Shown here: in pieces, positions 16,408 through 24,746 of the stretch
Layout of the letters: every line of letters begins with the position of its first letter
Position numbering within the stretch: the first letter of the stretch is position 1
Source of the DNA: Nocardioides okcheonensis
GTDB taxonomy: Bacteria; Actinomycetota; Actinomycetes; Propionibacteriales; Nocardioidaceae
Reading direction: 5' to 3'
Length of the DNA: 64,000 bases
Assembly (NCBI RefSeq): GCF_020991065.1
Contig: NZ_CP087710.1
Span: forward strand, 682,001 to 746,000
Program-made: the position numbers and the translations under genes
The notes under the pieces: generated by a model
The model's input: only the letters and a program-made list of their open reading frames with translations
Databases searched by the model: none
Told to the model about the DNA's origin: nothing

Positions 16408-17610
16408 ATGGACGACGTGAAGAGTCCGGTGGTGATCGGGATGGACCCACACAAGCGGTCGGTCACGATCGAAGTGATGACGGCCGACGAGACCGTCCTG
16501 GGTGGCGGCCGGTATGCCACCGACGAAGGCGGGTTCGCCGAGATGGAGCGCTATGTCAGCCGGTTCCCCGACCGGGTCTGGGCGATCGAGGGATGCTCGG
16601 GGATCGGTCACCATGTCGCGGTCCGGTTGCTCGCCGCTGGCGAGGAGGTCGTCGACGTGCCACCGAAGTTGTCCGCACGAGCGCGGGTGTTCGCGACTGG
16701 GCAGGGCCGCAAGACCGACGCCACTGACGCTCACTCCATCGCACTCGTCGGGCCCCGGATGACCGGGCTACGTCCGGTCGTCAACGACGAGCAGCTCGCC
16801 GTGCTGCGGCTCCTGGTCGACCGGCGACGCTCGCTCGGCGAGGAGCACACCCGCAAGACCTCACAGCTGCATCAACTGCTGCTCGAGCTGATCCCCGGCG
16901 GTGCGAAGCGCGACCTGTCCGCCGCCCAGGCCAAGGCGCTGCTGGCCAAGGTCCGGCCGCGCGACCTGGTCGGCAAGACCCGACGACGTGTCGCTGCTGA
17001 GCTCGTCGCGGACCTCGAGCGGATCTACGCCCGGAAGAAGGAAGCGAACAAGGAGCTCACCGAGCTGGTGAAGGCCACCGGCACCACGCTGCTGGACCTG
17101 CACGGCATCGGACCCACCGGTGCCGCCAGGCTGTTGGTCGAGGTCGGTGACATCACCCGGTTCCCGAACAAGGCCCACTTCGCGTCTTGGAACGGCACCG
17201 CACCACTCGACGCTTCTTCCGGCGACCAGGTCCGGCACCGGTTGTCGCGCAAGGGCAACCGGCAGATCAACCGGGTCCTGCACACCATGGCCCGCGTGCA
17301 GTTGCGCAATCCGACCGAAGGCCGTGCCTACTACGACCGCAAGAAGGCCGACGGCAAGGCGCCCATGGAAGCCATGCGGTGCGTGAAGCGTCGGCTGTCC
17401 GACATCGTCTTCCAGACCATGCTCAACGACGCCGTCCGCGCCACCGGTGCGACGACGAACAGGGGAACGAGGACGGGCCCAGGAGGACAACGGGGCGACG
17501 ACTCTGACTCCAGCGCGGCCGGCTCACAGCCCCACACCAACTCTTCGGACAAGTCACTTCCCGGACCCGCCAGACAACACCCTAGAACCCCACTCCCTGC
17601 TGCGTCTTGA
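16408..17610 (+). CDS. IS110-family transposase (copy A)
   Basis: 400 residues from ATG 16408, preceded by GGAGGAGCAG. The N-terminal RuvC-like DEDD domain has VIGMDPHKRSVTIEV (first Asp), WAIEGCSGIG (Glu) and GRKTDATDAHSIAL (last Asp pair). The C-terminal transposase_20 domain has LDLHGIGPTGAARLLVEVGD (helix-hairpin-helix), FASWNGTAPLDASSG containing the catalytic Ser region, and a long helix CVKRRLSDIVFQ. Full length for the family; appears intact. DNA recombinase that would use the adjacent RNA as guide. Confidence 0.93.
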   Translation: MDDVKSPVVIGMDPHKRSVTIEVMTADETVLGGGRYATDEGGFAEMERYVSRFPDRVWAIEGCSGIGHHVAVRLLAAGEEVVDVPPKLSARARVFATGQGRKTDATDAHSIALVGPRMTGLRPVVNDEQLAVLRLLVDRRRSLGEEHTRKTSQLHQLLLELIPGGAKRDLSAAQAKALLAKVRPRDLVGKTRRRVAAELVADLERIYARKKEANKELTELVKATGTTLLDLHGIGPTGAARLLVEVGDITRFPNKAHFASWNGTAPLDASSGDQVRHRLSRKGNRQINRVLHTMARVQLRNPTEGRAYYDRKKADGKAPMEAMRCVKRRLSDIVFQTMLNDAVRATGATTNRGTRTGPGGQRGDDSDSSAAGSQPHTNSSDKSLPGPARQHPRTPLPAAS

Positions 17611-17683
17611 CACAGAGGGGTGCCAGATCCGGGCCGTTGGAGCGTCAACGACGTCATGGAGTGCAACACCTAGTTGGAATCGG

Positions 17684-17947
17684 CTACTGGTCGCCGAACT
17701 GGCGGTCGATTCGGTCGCGCACCAGGATGAGAGCACTGACCAAGTCAGCGATCTGGTTCGACGAGAAGACTAGGCCCGGCCCCTCGTTGCCGCGGAGGTT
17801 CACGTGCGGGCCGGGAGTTCCGGTATCGAGGTCGCTGTGGCCCCAACCGGAGATCATCACGCGTTGACCGCCAACTCCGGTCTCCACGGAGGCGAGGGTG
17901 TCGCCGTCATCAAAGCCGAAGTCGCCGGGATTCTCGGGCGAGGTCAT
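17684..17947 (-). CDS. Hypothetical protein
   Basis: 87 residues from ATG 17947. Sequence MTSPENPGDFGFDDGDTLAS, then a beta-rich middle (QRVMISGWGHSDLDTGTPGP) and an amphipathic C-terminal helix (NQIADLVSALILVRDRIDRQ). No family recognised. It lies between IS110 copy A and IS30 copy A; the IS30 insertion 37 bp upstream of its start may have separated it from its promoter. Confidence 0.55.
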   Translation of the reverse strand: MTSPENPGDFGFDDGDTLASVETGVGGQRVMISGWGHSDLDTGTPGPHVNLRGNEGPGLVFSSNQIADLVSALILVRDRIDRQFGDQ

Positions 17948-17985
17948 GCCCTGGACAGTACCTGCCCTCCTCGCTCGCACATCGG

Positions 17986-19204
17986 GGTGCTCTCAATAGG
18001 TTGTCGCAACACTTCCTGATTCAAGGAGGTCGCGATGGCACGTCAGAGCTATCAACGGTTGTCGCCTGCCGACATCGACAAGATCTGGGAGCGGCTGCGG
18101 TCCGGGCATTCGGTCAAGCCGACAGCTCGAGCGCTCGGGCTGTCGACCAGCACGGTGCGCAGCTATCTGATCCGGTGCGGCGGGATCAGGCCTGACCCGC
18201 GCCATCGCGGGGCGAGTCACCTGAGCTTGGAAGAGCGTGAAGAGATCAGCCGCGGTCTGGCTGCCGGACGGTCGTTGCGGGTGATCGCTGCAGGGCTGGG
18301 TCGCTCACCGTCAACGATCAGCCGCGAGGTGGCCGGCAATGGTGGTCGTCACCGGTATCGAGCCACGGTGGCTGACCAGGCCGCATGGGCCAGGTCGACC
18401 CGTCCGAAGGTGTGCAAGCTGGCCACGAACCCGGTGCTGGCTGGCATCGTGGCCGAGAAGCTGCAACGCCGCTGGTCGCCCCAGCAGATTGCCGGCTGGC
18501 TGAAGCTGACCTACCCCGACGACCCAGGGATGCACGTGTCGCACGAGAGCATCTACCGCACGCTGTTCGTGCAGTCACGTGGCGCGCTGCGCAAGGAGCT
18601 CACCGCCTACCTGCGCACCGGCCGGGTCATCCGCCGCTCGCACGGCACCCGGCTGCCGGACGGTCGTGGCGGCCGTCCCGGGATCGTGAGCATCAGCGAG
18701 CGACCCGCTGAAGCCAAGGACCGGGCCGTGCCTGGCCATTGGGAAGGCGACCTCGTCTTCGGCCGCGGCATGAGTCCGGTCGCCACCCTGGTCGAGCGAT
18801 CGACCCGCTACCTGTTGCTCGTCGGCCTGCCCGGCGGAAACCACAAAGCCGACGCTGTCGCTGACGCTTTGGCAGCCGCGGTGCGGCACCTGCCCGACCA
18901 TCTGGCACGGTCGCTGACCTGGGACCAAGGCCACGAGATGGCTGAGCACAAACGGTTCACCCATCAGACCGGGATCCAGGTTTACTTCTGTGATCCCAAG
19001 TCGCCCTGGCAGCGCGGCAGCAACGAGAACACCAACGGGCTGCTGCGCCAGTACCTACCGCGCAGGCTCGACTTCCGGACCCTCACCCAAGACGACCTCG
19101 ACGCGATCGCACTCGAGCTCAACGACCGACCTCGACAGACCCTCGGCTTCAAGACACCATCACAAGCACTAGCCGAGGTGTTGCGTTGACCGCCTGAGCC
19201 CGCA
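17986..19204 (+). mobile_element. IS30-family insertion sequence, copy A
   Basis: About 1219 bp, identified by comparing flanks with copy B. Left end GGTGCTCTCAATAGGTTGTC, right end reading inward TGCGGGCTCAGGCGGTCAAC; the inner halves match as imperfect terminal repeats (GTCGCAACAC / CAACGCAACAC). Flanking dinucleotide GG occurs on both sides (17984-17985 and 19205-19206), consistent with a 2-bp duplication. It encodes one transposase. Confidence 0.85.
18035..19189 (+). CDS. IS30-family transposase (copy A)
   Basis: 384 residues from ATG 18035, RBS AAGGAGG. N-terminal HTH (LSPADIDKIWERLRSGHSVKPTARALGLSTS..), a second IS30-type HTH (HLSLEEREEISRGLAAGRSL; AAGLGRSPSTISREVAGNGG), then a DDE core: WEGDLVFGRG (Asp), TWDQGHEM (Asp) and WQRGSNENTNGLLRQYLPRR (Glu). 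Ends NDRPRQTLGFKTPSQALAEV, standard for the family. Full length and identical in protein sequence to copy B, so recent transposition or duplication. Confidence 0.96.
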   Translation: MARQSYQRLSPADIDKIWERLRSGHSVKPTARALGLSTSTVRSYLIRCGGIRPDPRHRGASHLSLEEREEISRGLAAGRSLRVIAAGLGRSPSTISREVAGNGGRHRYRATVADQAAWARSTRPKVCKLATNPVLAGIVAEKLQRRWSPQQIAGWLKLTYPDDPGMHVSHESIYRTLFVQSRGALRKELTAYLRTGRVIRRSHGTRLPDGRGGRPGIVSISERPAEAKDRAVPGHWEGDLVFGRGMSPVATLVERSTRYLLLVGLPGGNHKADAVADALAAAVRHLPDHLARSLTWDQGHEMAEHKRFTHQTGIQVYFCDPKSPWQRGSNENTNGLLRQYLPRRLDFRTLTQDDLDAIALELNDRPRQTLGFKTPSQALAEVLR

Positions 19205-19257
19205 GGCATGAGCGGATGCTCGGTTCGCGGCGGATCCGGGCGCTCTACTCTGCGTCC

Positions 19258-19464
19258 ATGAGCATCTTCGACTACGGAACGAGTAGCTTCGACGCAGGCA
19301 TGACGAGCCTTGAGGAACTCAACACCAACGGGTGGATGCAGCGGGTAAGCGAGTTTGCTGCCGCATGCCGCCAGTGCGGGACCCTTATTGCGTCGTCTGA
19401 TGCCGACCAGGGCAAGTGGACCGAGCGTCATGTTGCTTGGCACATGGGGCTTGACGAGTTCTGA
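19258..19464 (+). CDS. Small protein with a C2H2-like zinc-binding motif
   Basis: 68 residues from ATG 19258 (an in-frame ATG at 19216 lies closer to the IS30 end). The C-terminal half has CRQCGTLI, about 17 residues, then HVAWHMGLDEF: Cys-x2-Cys and His-x3-His, the spacing of a C2H2 finger. The N-terminal half (MSIFDYGTSSFDAGMTSLEE) is acidic. Small zinc-finger proteins of this kind occur in phage and mobile-element genomes of actinobacteria. Function unknown; it is the first gene inside the IS30-bounded segment. Confidence 0.6.
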   Translation: MSIFDYGTSSFDAGMTSLEELNTNGWMQRVSEFAAACRQCGTLIASSDADQGKWTERHVAWHMGLDEF

Positions 19465-19717
19465 CACCTGCGCGCCCCTCGAATGGCCTGTCTCGCTTCG
19501 GCAGAGCTCATGGCAGCAGATCTCGACGGGCACCGGAGTAGTACCCGCACCTGGCTGCGGAGCGGGCCGGTCGCGGGTGGTCGAGATCGAGCGCCGCGCA
19601 CGAGTTGCGAGGAGACTCTGTATCGGTGCGTTCGGACATCGGCGCCAGCGGGCGCTCAGATCGCGGCAGATCTGGACACTTCTTTCGAAGCACCGATGTG
19701 GGTTGGGTAGTTGCTCC

Positions 19718-20275
19718 TCAGCCTGCGGACTCGCTCTGCGGCCCTGCGCAGGCGCCAGCCGTAGGGCGTCGCCGTATGGGCTTCAGGATGACAGCGAGGG
19801 TGGCCCCCACCAGTCCTCCGAGGGAGTTCAGCACCAGATCGTCGACATCGCCGAACGACCCCGAGATCATCTGCCACAGCTCCACGAACACCGACAGGGC
19901 CAGCGCGCTCGCCACCCCGACAAGTACTTCCCGGCGGTCCGACAGGACGGCGGCCATCCAGCCGACCGGAACAAGCAACGCGACATTCCCGAAGACGTTG
20001 ACCAGACCCAATGCCCGGTTCACGCTGCCGAGTTCGCCCCGGATCGACTCGCCGAGTCTCCAACTAAACTCCCCGTCGGAGACCGCCAGAGTTCCGCGCG
20101 CTGTCACGCCGAGCACGACCAGCACCGAGAACACCAGCATGACCGCCGCTGCCGTACGAGCGGCTCGGGAACAGCTCACCGTGACGTAAACAGCCGCAGC
20201 GAGCCCGACACCGGCCACGAGGAAAGTAGGCAGTGGACCGAGTGGGAGGTACCGCCAGACGTCGTCGTCGAACAC
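19718..20275 (-). CDS. VanZ-like membrane protein
   Basis: 185 residues from GTG 20275. Membrane segments near 13-32, 42-60, 89-108, 117-134 and 145-163. VanZ family signature: GLVNVFGNVALLVPVGWMAA, then FVELWQMISGSFGDVDDLVL followed by NSLGGLVGATLA, with the conserved Glu, Gln, Asp-Asp and Asn. VanZ of vancomycin gene clusters gives low-level teicoplanin resistance, but most family members are uncharacterised; no van genes are nearby, so a resistance role is not supported. IS481 is inserted about 80 bp upstream of its start. Confidence 0.85.
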   Translation of the reverse strand: MFDDDVWRYLPLGPLPTFLVAGVGLAAAVYVTVSCSRAARTAAAVMLVFSVLVVLGVTARGTLAVSDGEFSWRLGESIRGELGSVNRALGLVNVFGNVALLVPVGWMAAVLSDRREVLVGVASALALSVFVELWQMISGSFGDVDDLVLNSLGGLVGATLAVILKPIRRRPTAGACAGPQSESAG

Positions 20276-20356
20276 GGTCCGAACCTATGGGCGGGGACGT
20301 CCCAACCCCGAGCAACTCGCCACAGACGGCGATGCACCGCGCCCGCTCATCGGCTA

Positions 20357-21367
20357 CTAGGTGTGATGCCCAGCCAGGTTGTCCAACCTGGTGATGGGTG
20401 AGCGCTTGCCGATGGCCGAGTGGGGCCGGTGGTGGTTGTACTCGTGGACCCATGCTGGCAGAGCGGCCAGTCGTGCGGATTCGGAGATGTAGAACTTCTT
20501 GAAGGCCCAACCCTCGACCAGGGTCCGGTGGAAGCGTTCGATCTTGCCGTTGGTCTGCGGCCGGTAGGGCCGGGTGCGCTTGTGGGTGATGCCGAGGTCG
20601 GCGCAGGTGTCGCGCCACAGGTAGGAGCGGTAGCAGCCGCCGTTGTCGGTCAGCACGCGCTCGACGGTGACGCCACGTACGGCAAACCACGCGACGGCGT
20701 TGCGCAGAACCTCGGTGGCTGTCTCCTTGGTTTCGTCGTCACGGGCTTCGACGTAGGCGACGCGGGAGTGGTCGTCGATCACGGTGTGCAGGAAGCAGGT
20801 CCCGATCAGCGGCTCCCCGTGCTTGCTTCTGGGTGCTCCGGTCCGGGCTGCGGTGGCGCTGCGGTTCTTCCACCCCTGCACTCGGCCCAGGTAGCGCCAG
20901 CCGCCGCCGTCGGGCACCCGGCCAAGCTTCTTGACGTCCATGTGGAGCATGTCGCCCGGCTTCGCGTGCTCGTAGCGACGGATCGGTTCACCGGTGGCGC
21001 GGTCGATGTAAGTAAGGCGGTTGAGCCGGCACCGACGAAGGACGGCGTACACGGTCGAGGACTGCATCCCGAGCCGATCGGCGATCTCGACCGGCCCCAG
21101 GCGCTGCTTCCACCGCAGGTGCACGATCTTGCGCACCACCGGCTGTGGGGTGCGGTTCGGCTGGTGGTGCGGGGCCGAGGACCGGTCGAGCATCCCGGCC
21201 GGCCCCTCGGCCTCGTAGCGCTCAGCCCACTTCTTCGCGGTCTTCCACGACACGTCGTAGCGCTCGGCCGCGCGAGGAATCTTCCACCCCTCGTCGACGA
21301 TCAGCTTGGCCAACCTGAGCCGGGCACGAGGGGTCAGGGCAGCGTTGGCATGGGTAGCGTGGGACAC
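20357..21367 (-). CDS. IS481-family transposase
   Basis: 336 residues from GTG 21367, RBS GGAGG 9 nt upstream. N-terminal HTH region (LTPRARLRLAKLIVDEGWKI; RYDVSWKTAKKWAERYEAEG), second HTH (VEIADRLGMQSSTVYAVLRR), DDE core with LHMDVKKLG (Asp), VLTDNGGCY (Asp) and NGKIERFHRTL (Glu). Ends HRPHSAIGKRSPITRLDN and a few residues. The last Thr codon uses only its first base from the element and the TAG stop lies wholly in the duplicated target CTAG. Appears intact. Confidence 0.95.
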   Translation of the reverse strand: MSHATHANAALTPRARLRLAKLIVDEGWKIPRAAERYDVSWKTAKKWAERYEAEGPAGMLDRSSAPHHQPNRTPQPVVRKIVHLRWKQRLGPVEIADRLGMQSSTVYAVLRRCRLNRLTYIDRATGEPIRRYEHAKPGDMLHMDVKKLGRVPDGGGWRYLGRVQGWKNRSATAARTGAPRSKHGEPLIGTCFLHTVIDDHSRVAYVEARDDETKETATEVLRNAVAWFAVRGVTVERVLTDNGGCYRSYLWRDTCADLGITHKRTRPYRPQTNGKIERFHRTLVEGWAFKKFYISESARLAALPAWVHEYNHHRPHSAIGKRSPITRLDNLAGHHT

Positions 21368-21491
21368 GAAGGCCTCCTTCGGTGCGGAGCGGTTTCTTAG
21401 ACAGCTCCACTCCACACCGGGGAGGCCTTCACCCATCTACAAGTCAGATCGTGTCGTCACACGATCTCGACCAACGTGCCTGGTCATCACA
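20362..21491 (-). mobile_element. IS481-family insertion sequence with 6-bp target duplication
   Basis: 1130 bp bounded by inverted ends TGTGATGCCCAGCCAGGTTG (left, inward) and TGTGATGACCAGGCACGTTG (right, inward). ACTAGG is directly repeated on both sides (20356-20361 and 21492-21497). This fits the known IS481 preference for NCTAGN targets with 6-bp duplication. One transposase gene on the minus strand. The perfect duplication suggests a fairly recent insertion. Confidence 0.93.
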
Positions 21492-21580
21492 ACTAGGAAA
21501 CTTCCCGCAGGATCGGTGTCCGGCCAGACTTCGATCCAGGTGATCGGCGAGACGCTCTTTTATCGGCTGCCCACCGATGG

Positions 21581-21708
21581 TGTGGCTCTCATCTGGACTG
21601 CGCCTCGTCGGTCACCGTGACGAGGAGTGGCTCCAGAGGGGTCTGCCCAGCTCGTAGTAGCAATGCCCACCTCGTCGTCCTGCTGGTTCCCAGTTGCGAG
21701 GTGAGCAG
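21581..21708 (+). ncRNA. Candidate IS110 bridge RNA region, copy B
   Basis: Contains the 43-nt core shared with copy A (21629-21671; GAGGGGTCTGCCCAGCTCG). A proximal hairpin CTCGTC...GACGAG (about 21604-21624) and a distal hairpin before the RBS (CCTCG..CTGG pairing with CCAG..CGAGG, 21670-21701) have bases different from copy A but similar placement, which suggests RNA structure is conserved. Known IS110 bridge RNAs come from this end. Not proven here. Confidence 0.5.
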
Positions 21709-22905
21709 ATGAGCAAGACGCAGGCAGTGATCATCGGGGTCGATCCCCACAAGATGTCGGTGACGATCGAGGTCGTCGACACCCACGAGCAGCTGCTCGG
21801 CACGGGTCGTTTCGCTACAGACAGAGCCGGTTACGCCGCACTCCAGCGTTACGTGAAGCAGTGGCCCCAACGCACGTGGGCCGTCGAGGGAGCCAACGGC
21901 GCCGGTCGTTCGCTGGCCCAACGTCTTGTTGCTGCCGGCGAGCGGGTTGTCGATGTTCCGGCCAAGCTCGCCGCGCGGGTGCGGCTCTTCGACACCGGCC
22001 ACAACCGCAAGACCGACGCCTTGGACGCCCACTCCATCGCGGTCGTCGCGGTCCGCACCGAGGGGCTGCGGGTGCTGGTCGAGGACGGTGAGCTCGAGGC
22101 GGTGCGGATGCTCACCGACCGCCGTGACGAGCTCGCCCACCAACGGGTTCAGACGGTCAACCGGTTGCAGCGACTCCTCAGCGAACTGCTGCCTGGCCAG
22201 CGCAAACGCGACCTGTCCGCTGCCCAGGCCAAGACGATGCTCGCCACGGTGCGGCCGCGTGACATCGCCGGGAAGACCCGACGTCGGATGGCCGCCGAGG
22301 AGGTAGCCGACCTGGTCGCGGTCGACGCCAAGCTCAAGAAGATCAAGGCCGAGCTGACGGCCGCGGTCACCGCCCGCGGGTCGCACCTGATGGACATCTA
22401 CGGCATCGGACCGGCGGGCGCGGCACGGGTGCTGGCCGACGTCGGCGACGTAGCCCGGTTCGCCGACCGGAACCGGTTCGCGTCCTGGACCGGGACCGCA
22501 CCCTTGGACGTCTCGTCCGGCGAGCAGACCCGCCACCGGCTGTCGCGGGCCGGGAACCGGCGGATGAACCACCTGCTGCACGTGGCCGCGATCGTGCAGA
22601 TCCGCCACGACACCGAAGGCCGCGCCTACTACCGCCGCAAGCTCGCCGCCGGGAAGACCCCGATGGAAGCACTGCGCTGCTTGAAGCGACGGCTGTCCGA
22701 CGTCGTCTACCGCCAGCTCATCGCCGACGCTCAACAGCACGATGGAGCGGATCCGGGAGGGCACTGCGGGGCGACTCTTCAATCCAGCGCGGCCGACTCG
22801 CACCCGCTCATCGACACTTCGGATCAGCCACTTCCCGGACCCGCGAACCCGACGCTACGCCGACCACCAGCCGGCCGGAAGACACTCTTCAAAGCCGTGC
22901 CTTGA
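21709..22905 (+). CDS. IS110-family transposase (copy B)
   Basis: 398 residues from ATG 21709 (GAGGTGAGCAG upstream). DEDD domain: VIIGVDPHKMSVTIEVV, WAVEGANGAGRSL, NRKTDALDAHSIAVVA. C-terminal domain: MDIYGIGPAGAARVLADVGD, FASWTGTAPLDVSSGEQTRH, CLKRRLSDVVYRQL. Full length and apparently intact. About the same length as copy A with clear but partial identity throughout. Confidence 0.93.
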   Translation: MSKTQAVIIGVDPHKMSVTIEVVDTHEQLLGTGRFATDRAGYAALQRYVKQWPQRTWAVEGANGAGRSLAQRLVAAGERVVDVPAKLAARVRLFDTGHNRKTDALDAHSIAVVAVRTEGLRVLVEDGELEAVRMLTDRRDELAHQRVQTVNRLQRLLSELLPGQRKRDLSAAQAKTMLATVRPRDIAGKTRRRMAAEEVADLVAVDAKLKKIKAELTAAVTARGSHLMDIYGIGPAGAARVLADVGDVARFADRNRFASWTGTAPLDVSSGEQTRHRLSRAGNRRMNHLLHVAAIVQIRHDTEGRAYYRRKLAAGKTPMEALRCLKRRLSDVVYRQLIADAQQHDGADPGGHCGATLQSSAADSHPLIDTSDQPLPGPANPTLRRPPAGRKTLFKAVP

Positions 22906-23103
22906 CACAGAGGGGTGCCAGATCCGGATGTCCCGGGAGTCGACGTCGATGCATTCGCCCGACTCGTGAGCAAGGGGGGCGTTCGACCTCGACCTGTGGG
23001 ACTGCCCGGGTCGCCTTGGACTGCGAGAGCTGCACCTACCACACCGCAAGTTTTCCTCGTCAGTGTCTCAACCTTTGCGTACCCTCGGCGCTCTTGAGGT
23101 GTG

Positions 23104-23595
23104 ATGGAAGCAGAGATGACGTTCGAGGAGTTCATGGCCGCGCGGTGGGCCAGCTTGTACCGCTTCGCCTACCTGCTGGTCGGCGACCACTTCCGGGCCG
23201 AGGACCTGCTGCAGGAGGCGATGGCGCGCACGTGCGTGCGGTGGCGCTCGATCCGGGACAAGGGCGCGGCGGAGGCCTACGTGCGCCAGGCCATGGTGCG
23301 ACAGGCCCAGCGGGTGTGGCGTCGGCGTGACCGCGAAACGCTCGTGGAGCAGACCCCCGACGCCGTGCTGGTGGGCAACGTGACGGAGGCCGCTGATCGT
23401 CAGGCGGTCTGGGACGAGGTACGACGACTTCCGCCGCGGATGCGTGCGGCCCTGGTCCTGAGGTATCTCGAGGGCATGTCCGAGGCCGAGGCGGCCGATG
23501 CCCTCGGCGTCAGCGTCGGTTCCATCAAGAGCCAGACCCATCACGCCCTGAAGCGGCTGCGTGCCGCGATGACCGAAGTGGAGATCGTGCTGTGA
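23104..23595 (+). CDS. SigE-family ECF RNA polymerase sigma factor
   Basis: 163 residues from ATG 23104 (GTG 23101 also in frame). Region 2: FEEFMAARWASLYRFAYLLV, DHFRAEDLLQEAMARTCVRW. Region 4: VRRLPPRMRAALVLRYLEGM, then SEAEAADALGVSVGSIKSQT and HHALKRLRAAM, a complete HTH. Length and motifs match the short actinobacterial SigE-like ECF group. Its stop overlaps the GTG of the membrane protein gene that follows, the usual sigma/anti-sigma arrangement. It lies just right of IS110 copy B, inside the IS30-bounded segment. Confidence 0.92.
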   Translation: MEAEMTFEEFMAARWASLYRFAYLLVGDHFRAEDLLQEAMARTCVRWRSIRDKGAAEAYVRQAMVRQAQRVWRRRDRETLVEQTPDAVLVGNVTEAADRQAVWDEVRRLPPRMRAALVLRYLEGMSEAEAADALGVSVGSIKSQTHHALKRLRAAMTEVEIVL

Positions 23596-24584
23596 CTGAA
23601 TCGATTGTTCGTGAGACGTTGCGCGAGGTGCGCGACACGGTGGACGTGCCCCCGATCGACCGCGCCGACTTGGCCGCGAGGACGCGACGACTCCGTCGTC
23701 GTCGGCGATCGCTGCAGGCCGCTGCAGCTGGTGCGGCGCTCGCGGCGGTCGTGGGCGCGTTCGCGGTGCCGGGCCTCGTCGAGCAGCATGACAGCGTCGT
23801 GGCGACGGTGGTCCCCGACGACGGCGTCCCGGTCGTCCTCGACGAGCAGATCCAGCTCGTCCAGGCCAACGGCACGCCCGTGCCCACGGGACACGTCGGT
23901 ACGCCGGTCGGCGTCGTCGACGGACAACTGGTGTGGTGGGGCGACGGGGTGCTGAGCGGCCCGGGTGACGTCCGCACCGACGGTGTGAGGGCGGCGTTCG
24001 CGACCGAGACGGGCGTGACCTACCAGGTCGACGACGGCACGATCCACGACGCGGCAGGTGGCGAACCCGTCGGGTCCGACGGAGAGCTCGTGGCGGCCGG
24101 AGCGGATGTCTTCGTGACCCAGCAGGACGGGGACCTGACGCTGCACGGCGACGACGGGCCCCGTGAGCTGGAGATCGGCAGTGACGGCTCGTCGGCGGCG
24201 GTGACCGCTGTAGAGGCCGGAGCCGGCACGGTCGTGGTCGCGGCCGGCAACGTCGTCAGCTTCTTCGACTCCGACGGTGCACGGACGGGCGGTTTCCTCG
24301 GCGGCGTGACCGGCGCCCTGTCGCCGGACGGTGTCTCCTACGCCTACGCGCCCAGTCGGAGCGAGCGGGCCCAGGGCATGCGCCCGGGTCTCGCCCTCTA
24401 CGACATCGCCTCCGGCACCACGGAGCGCGTACAAATCAACGGCGCCGCGGTCGACCTCGCCTGGACCGGCGACGCCCTGGTCGTGCTCACCGAGCAAGGT
24501 GGGTCGCGCACGCTGACGCAGTGTCACGAAACCGCCTGCCGGGTCCTGCTCACCGACCCGACCGGGACGCTCGCACTGCGATAG
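23592..24584 (+). CDS. Membrane-anchored beta-rich protein coupled to the sigma factor, possible anti-sigma
   Basis: 330 residues from GTG 23592 (GTGA overlap with the sigma gene stop). Cytoplasmic N-terminus of about 45 residues (ETLREVRDTVDVPPIDRADL, then RTRRLRRRRR), one membrane span at about 46-65 (AAAAGAALAAVVGAFAVPGL), then an outside domain rich in short beta strands with propeller-like repeats (VGVVDGQLVWWGDGVLSGPG; GVSYAYAPSRSERAQ; VDLAWTGDALVVLTEQGG). No zinc anti-sigma motif (HxxxCxxC) is seen. Operon position suggests it regulates the sigma factor; that is inference. Confidence 0.7.
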   Translation: MTESIVRETLREVRDTVDVPPIDRADLAARTRRLRRRRRSLQAAAAGAALAAVVGAFAVPGLVEQHDSVVATVVPDDGVPVVLDEQIQLVQANGTPVPTGHVGTPVGVVDGQLVWWGDGVLSGPGDVRTDGVRAAFATETGVTYQVDDGTIHDAAGGEPVGSDGELVAAGADVFVTQQDGDLTLHGDDGPRELEIGSDGSSAAVTAVEAGAGTVVVAAGNVVSFFDSDGARTGGFLGGVTGALSPDGVSYAYAPSRSERAQGMRPGLALYDIASGTTERVQINGAAVDLAWTGDALVVLTEQGGSRTLTQCHETACRVLLTDPTGTLALR

Positions 24585-24746
24585 CCACGCGGCCGCTTCT
24601 CAGCGAGACCGCCCGCGCCGGGCCGGGGTCCACCAGACCACTTCTACCGCACCCCGATCTGGCCGCCTGGACAACGGCGGAGCCCCTCATCTGATCGACA
24701 CCAGAACGCGCTCGCCACGACTGAGCGGACAACGTCCGGACATCGG
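24585..24746. other. Non-coding remnant between the sigma operon and IS30 copy B
   Basis: 162 bp with no good gene. Copy B of IS30 is inserted at its right edge after ACATCGG, the same target sequence as copy A. Confidence 0.4.

Larger units (their letters stand above)
16275..17632 (+). mobile_element. IS110-family insertion sequence, copy A
   Basis: Ends were inferred by comparison with the second IS110 element here: both begin with TGTGGCTCTCATCTGG (16275-16290) and end with a shared 27-bp block (17606-17632) finishing GTGCCAGATCCGG. The short ATCTGG/CCAGAT pair is the only inverted similarity, as expected for IS110 elements, which lack long terminal repeats. The 133-bp left non-coding end is much longer than the right (22 bp), matching the IS110 group. 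The similarity may extend left to TCGGCTGCCCA near 16256, so the left boundary is uncertain. Confidence 0.8.
21581..22927 (+). mobile_element. IS110-family insertion sequence, copy B
   Basis: About 1347 bp, with the same terminal blocks as copy A: TGTGGCTCTCATCTGG at 21581-21596 and the 27-bp block ending GTGCCAGATCCGG at 22901-22927. The transposases differ clearly in sequence, so these are related but distinct elements. Left end 128 bp, right end 22 bp outside the gene. It lies 84 bp right of the IS481 target duplication. The left boundary has the same uncertainty as copy A (TCGGCTGCCCA also precedes it). Confidence 0.8.

Noticed and set aside
19718..20275. Glycopeptide resistance cluster based on the VanZ-like gene
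   Set aside because: No vanH, vanA, vanX, vanR or vanS-like genes are nearby; VanZ-like proteins are widespread without resistance roles.
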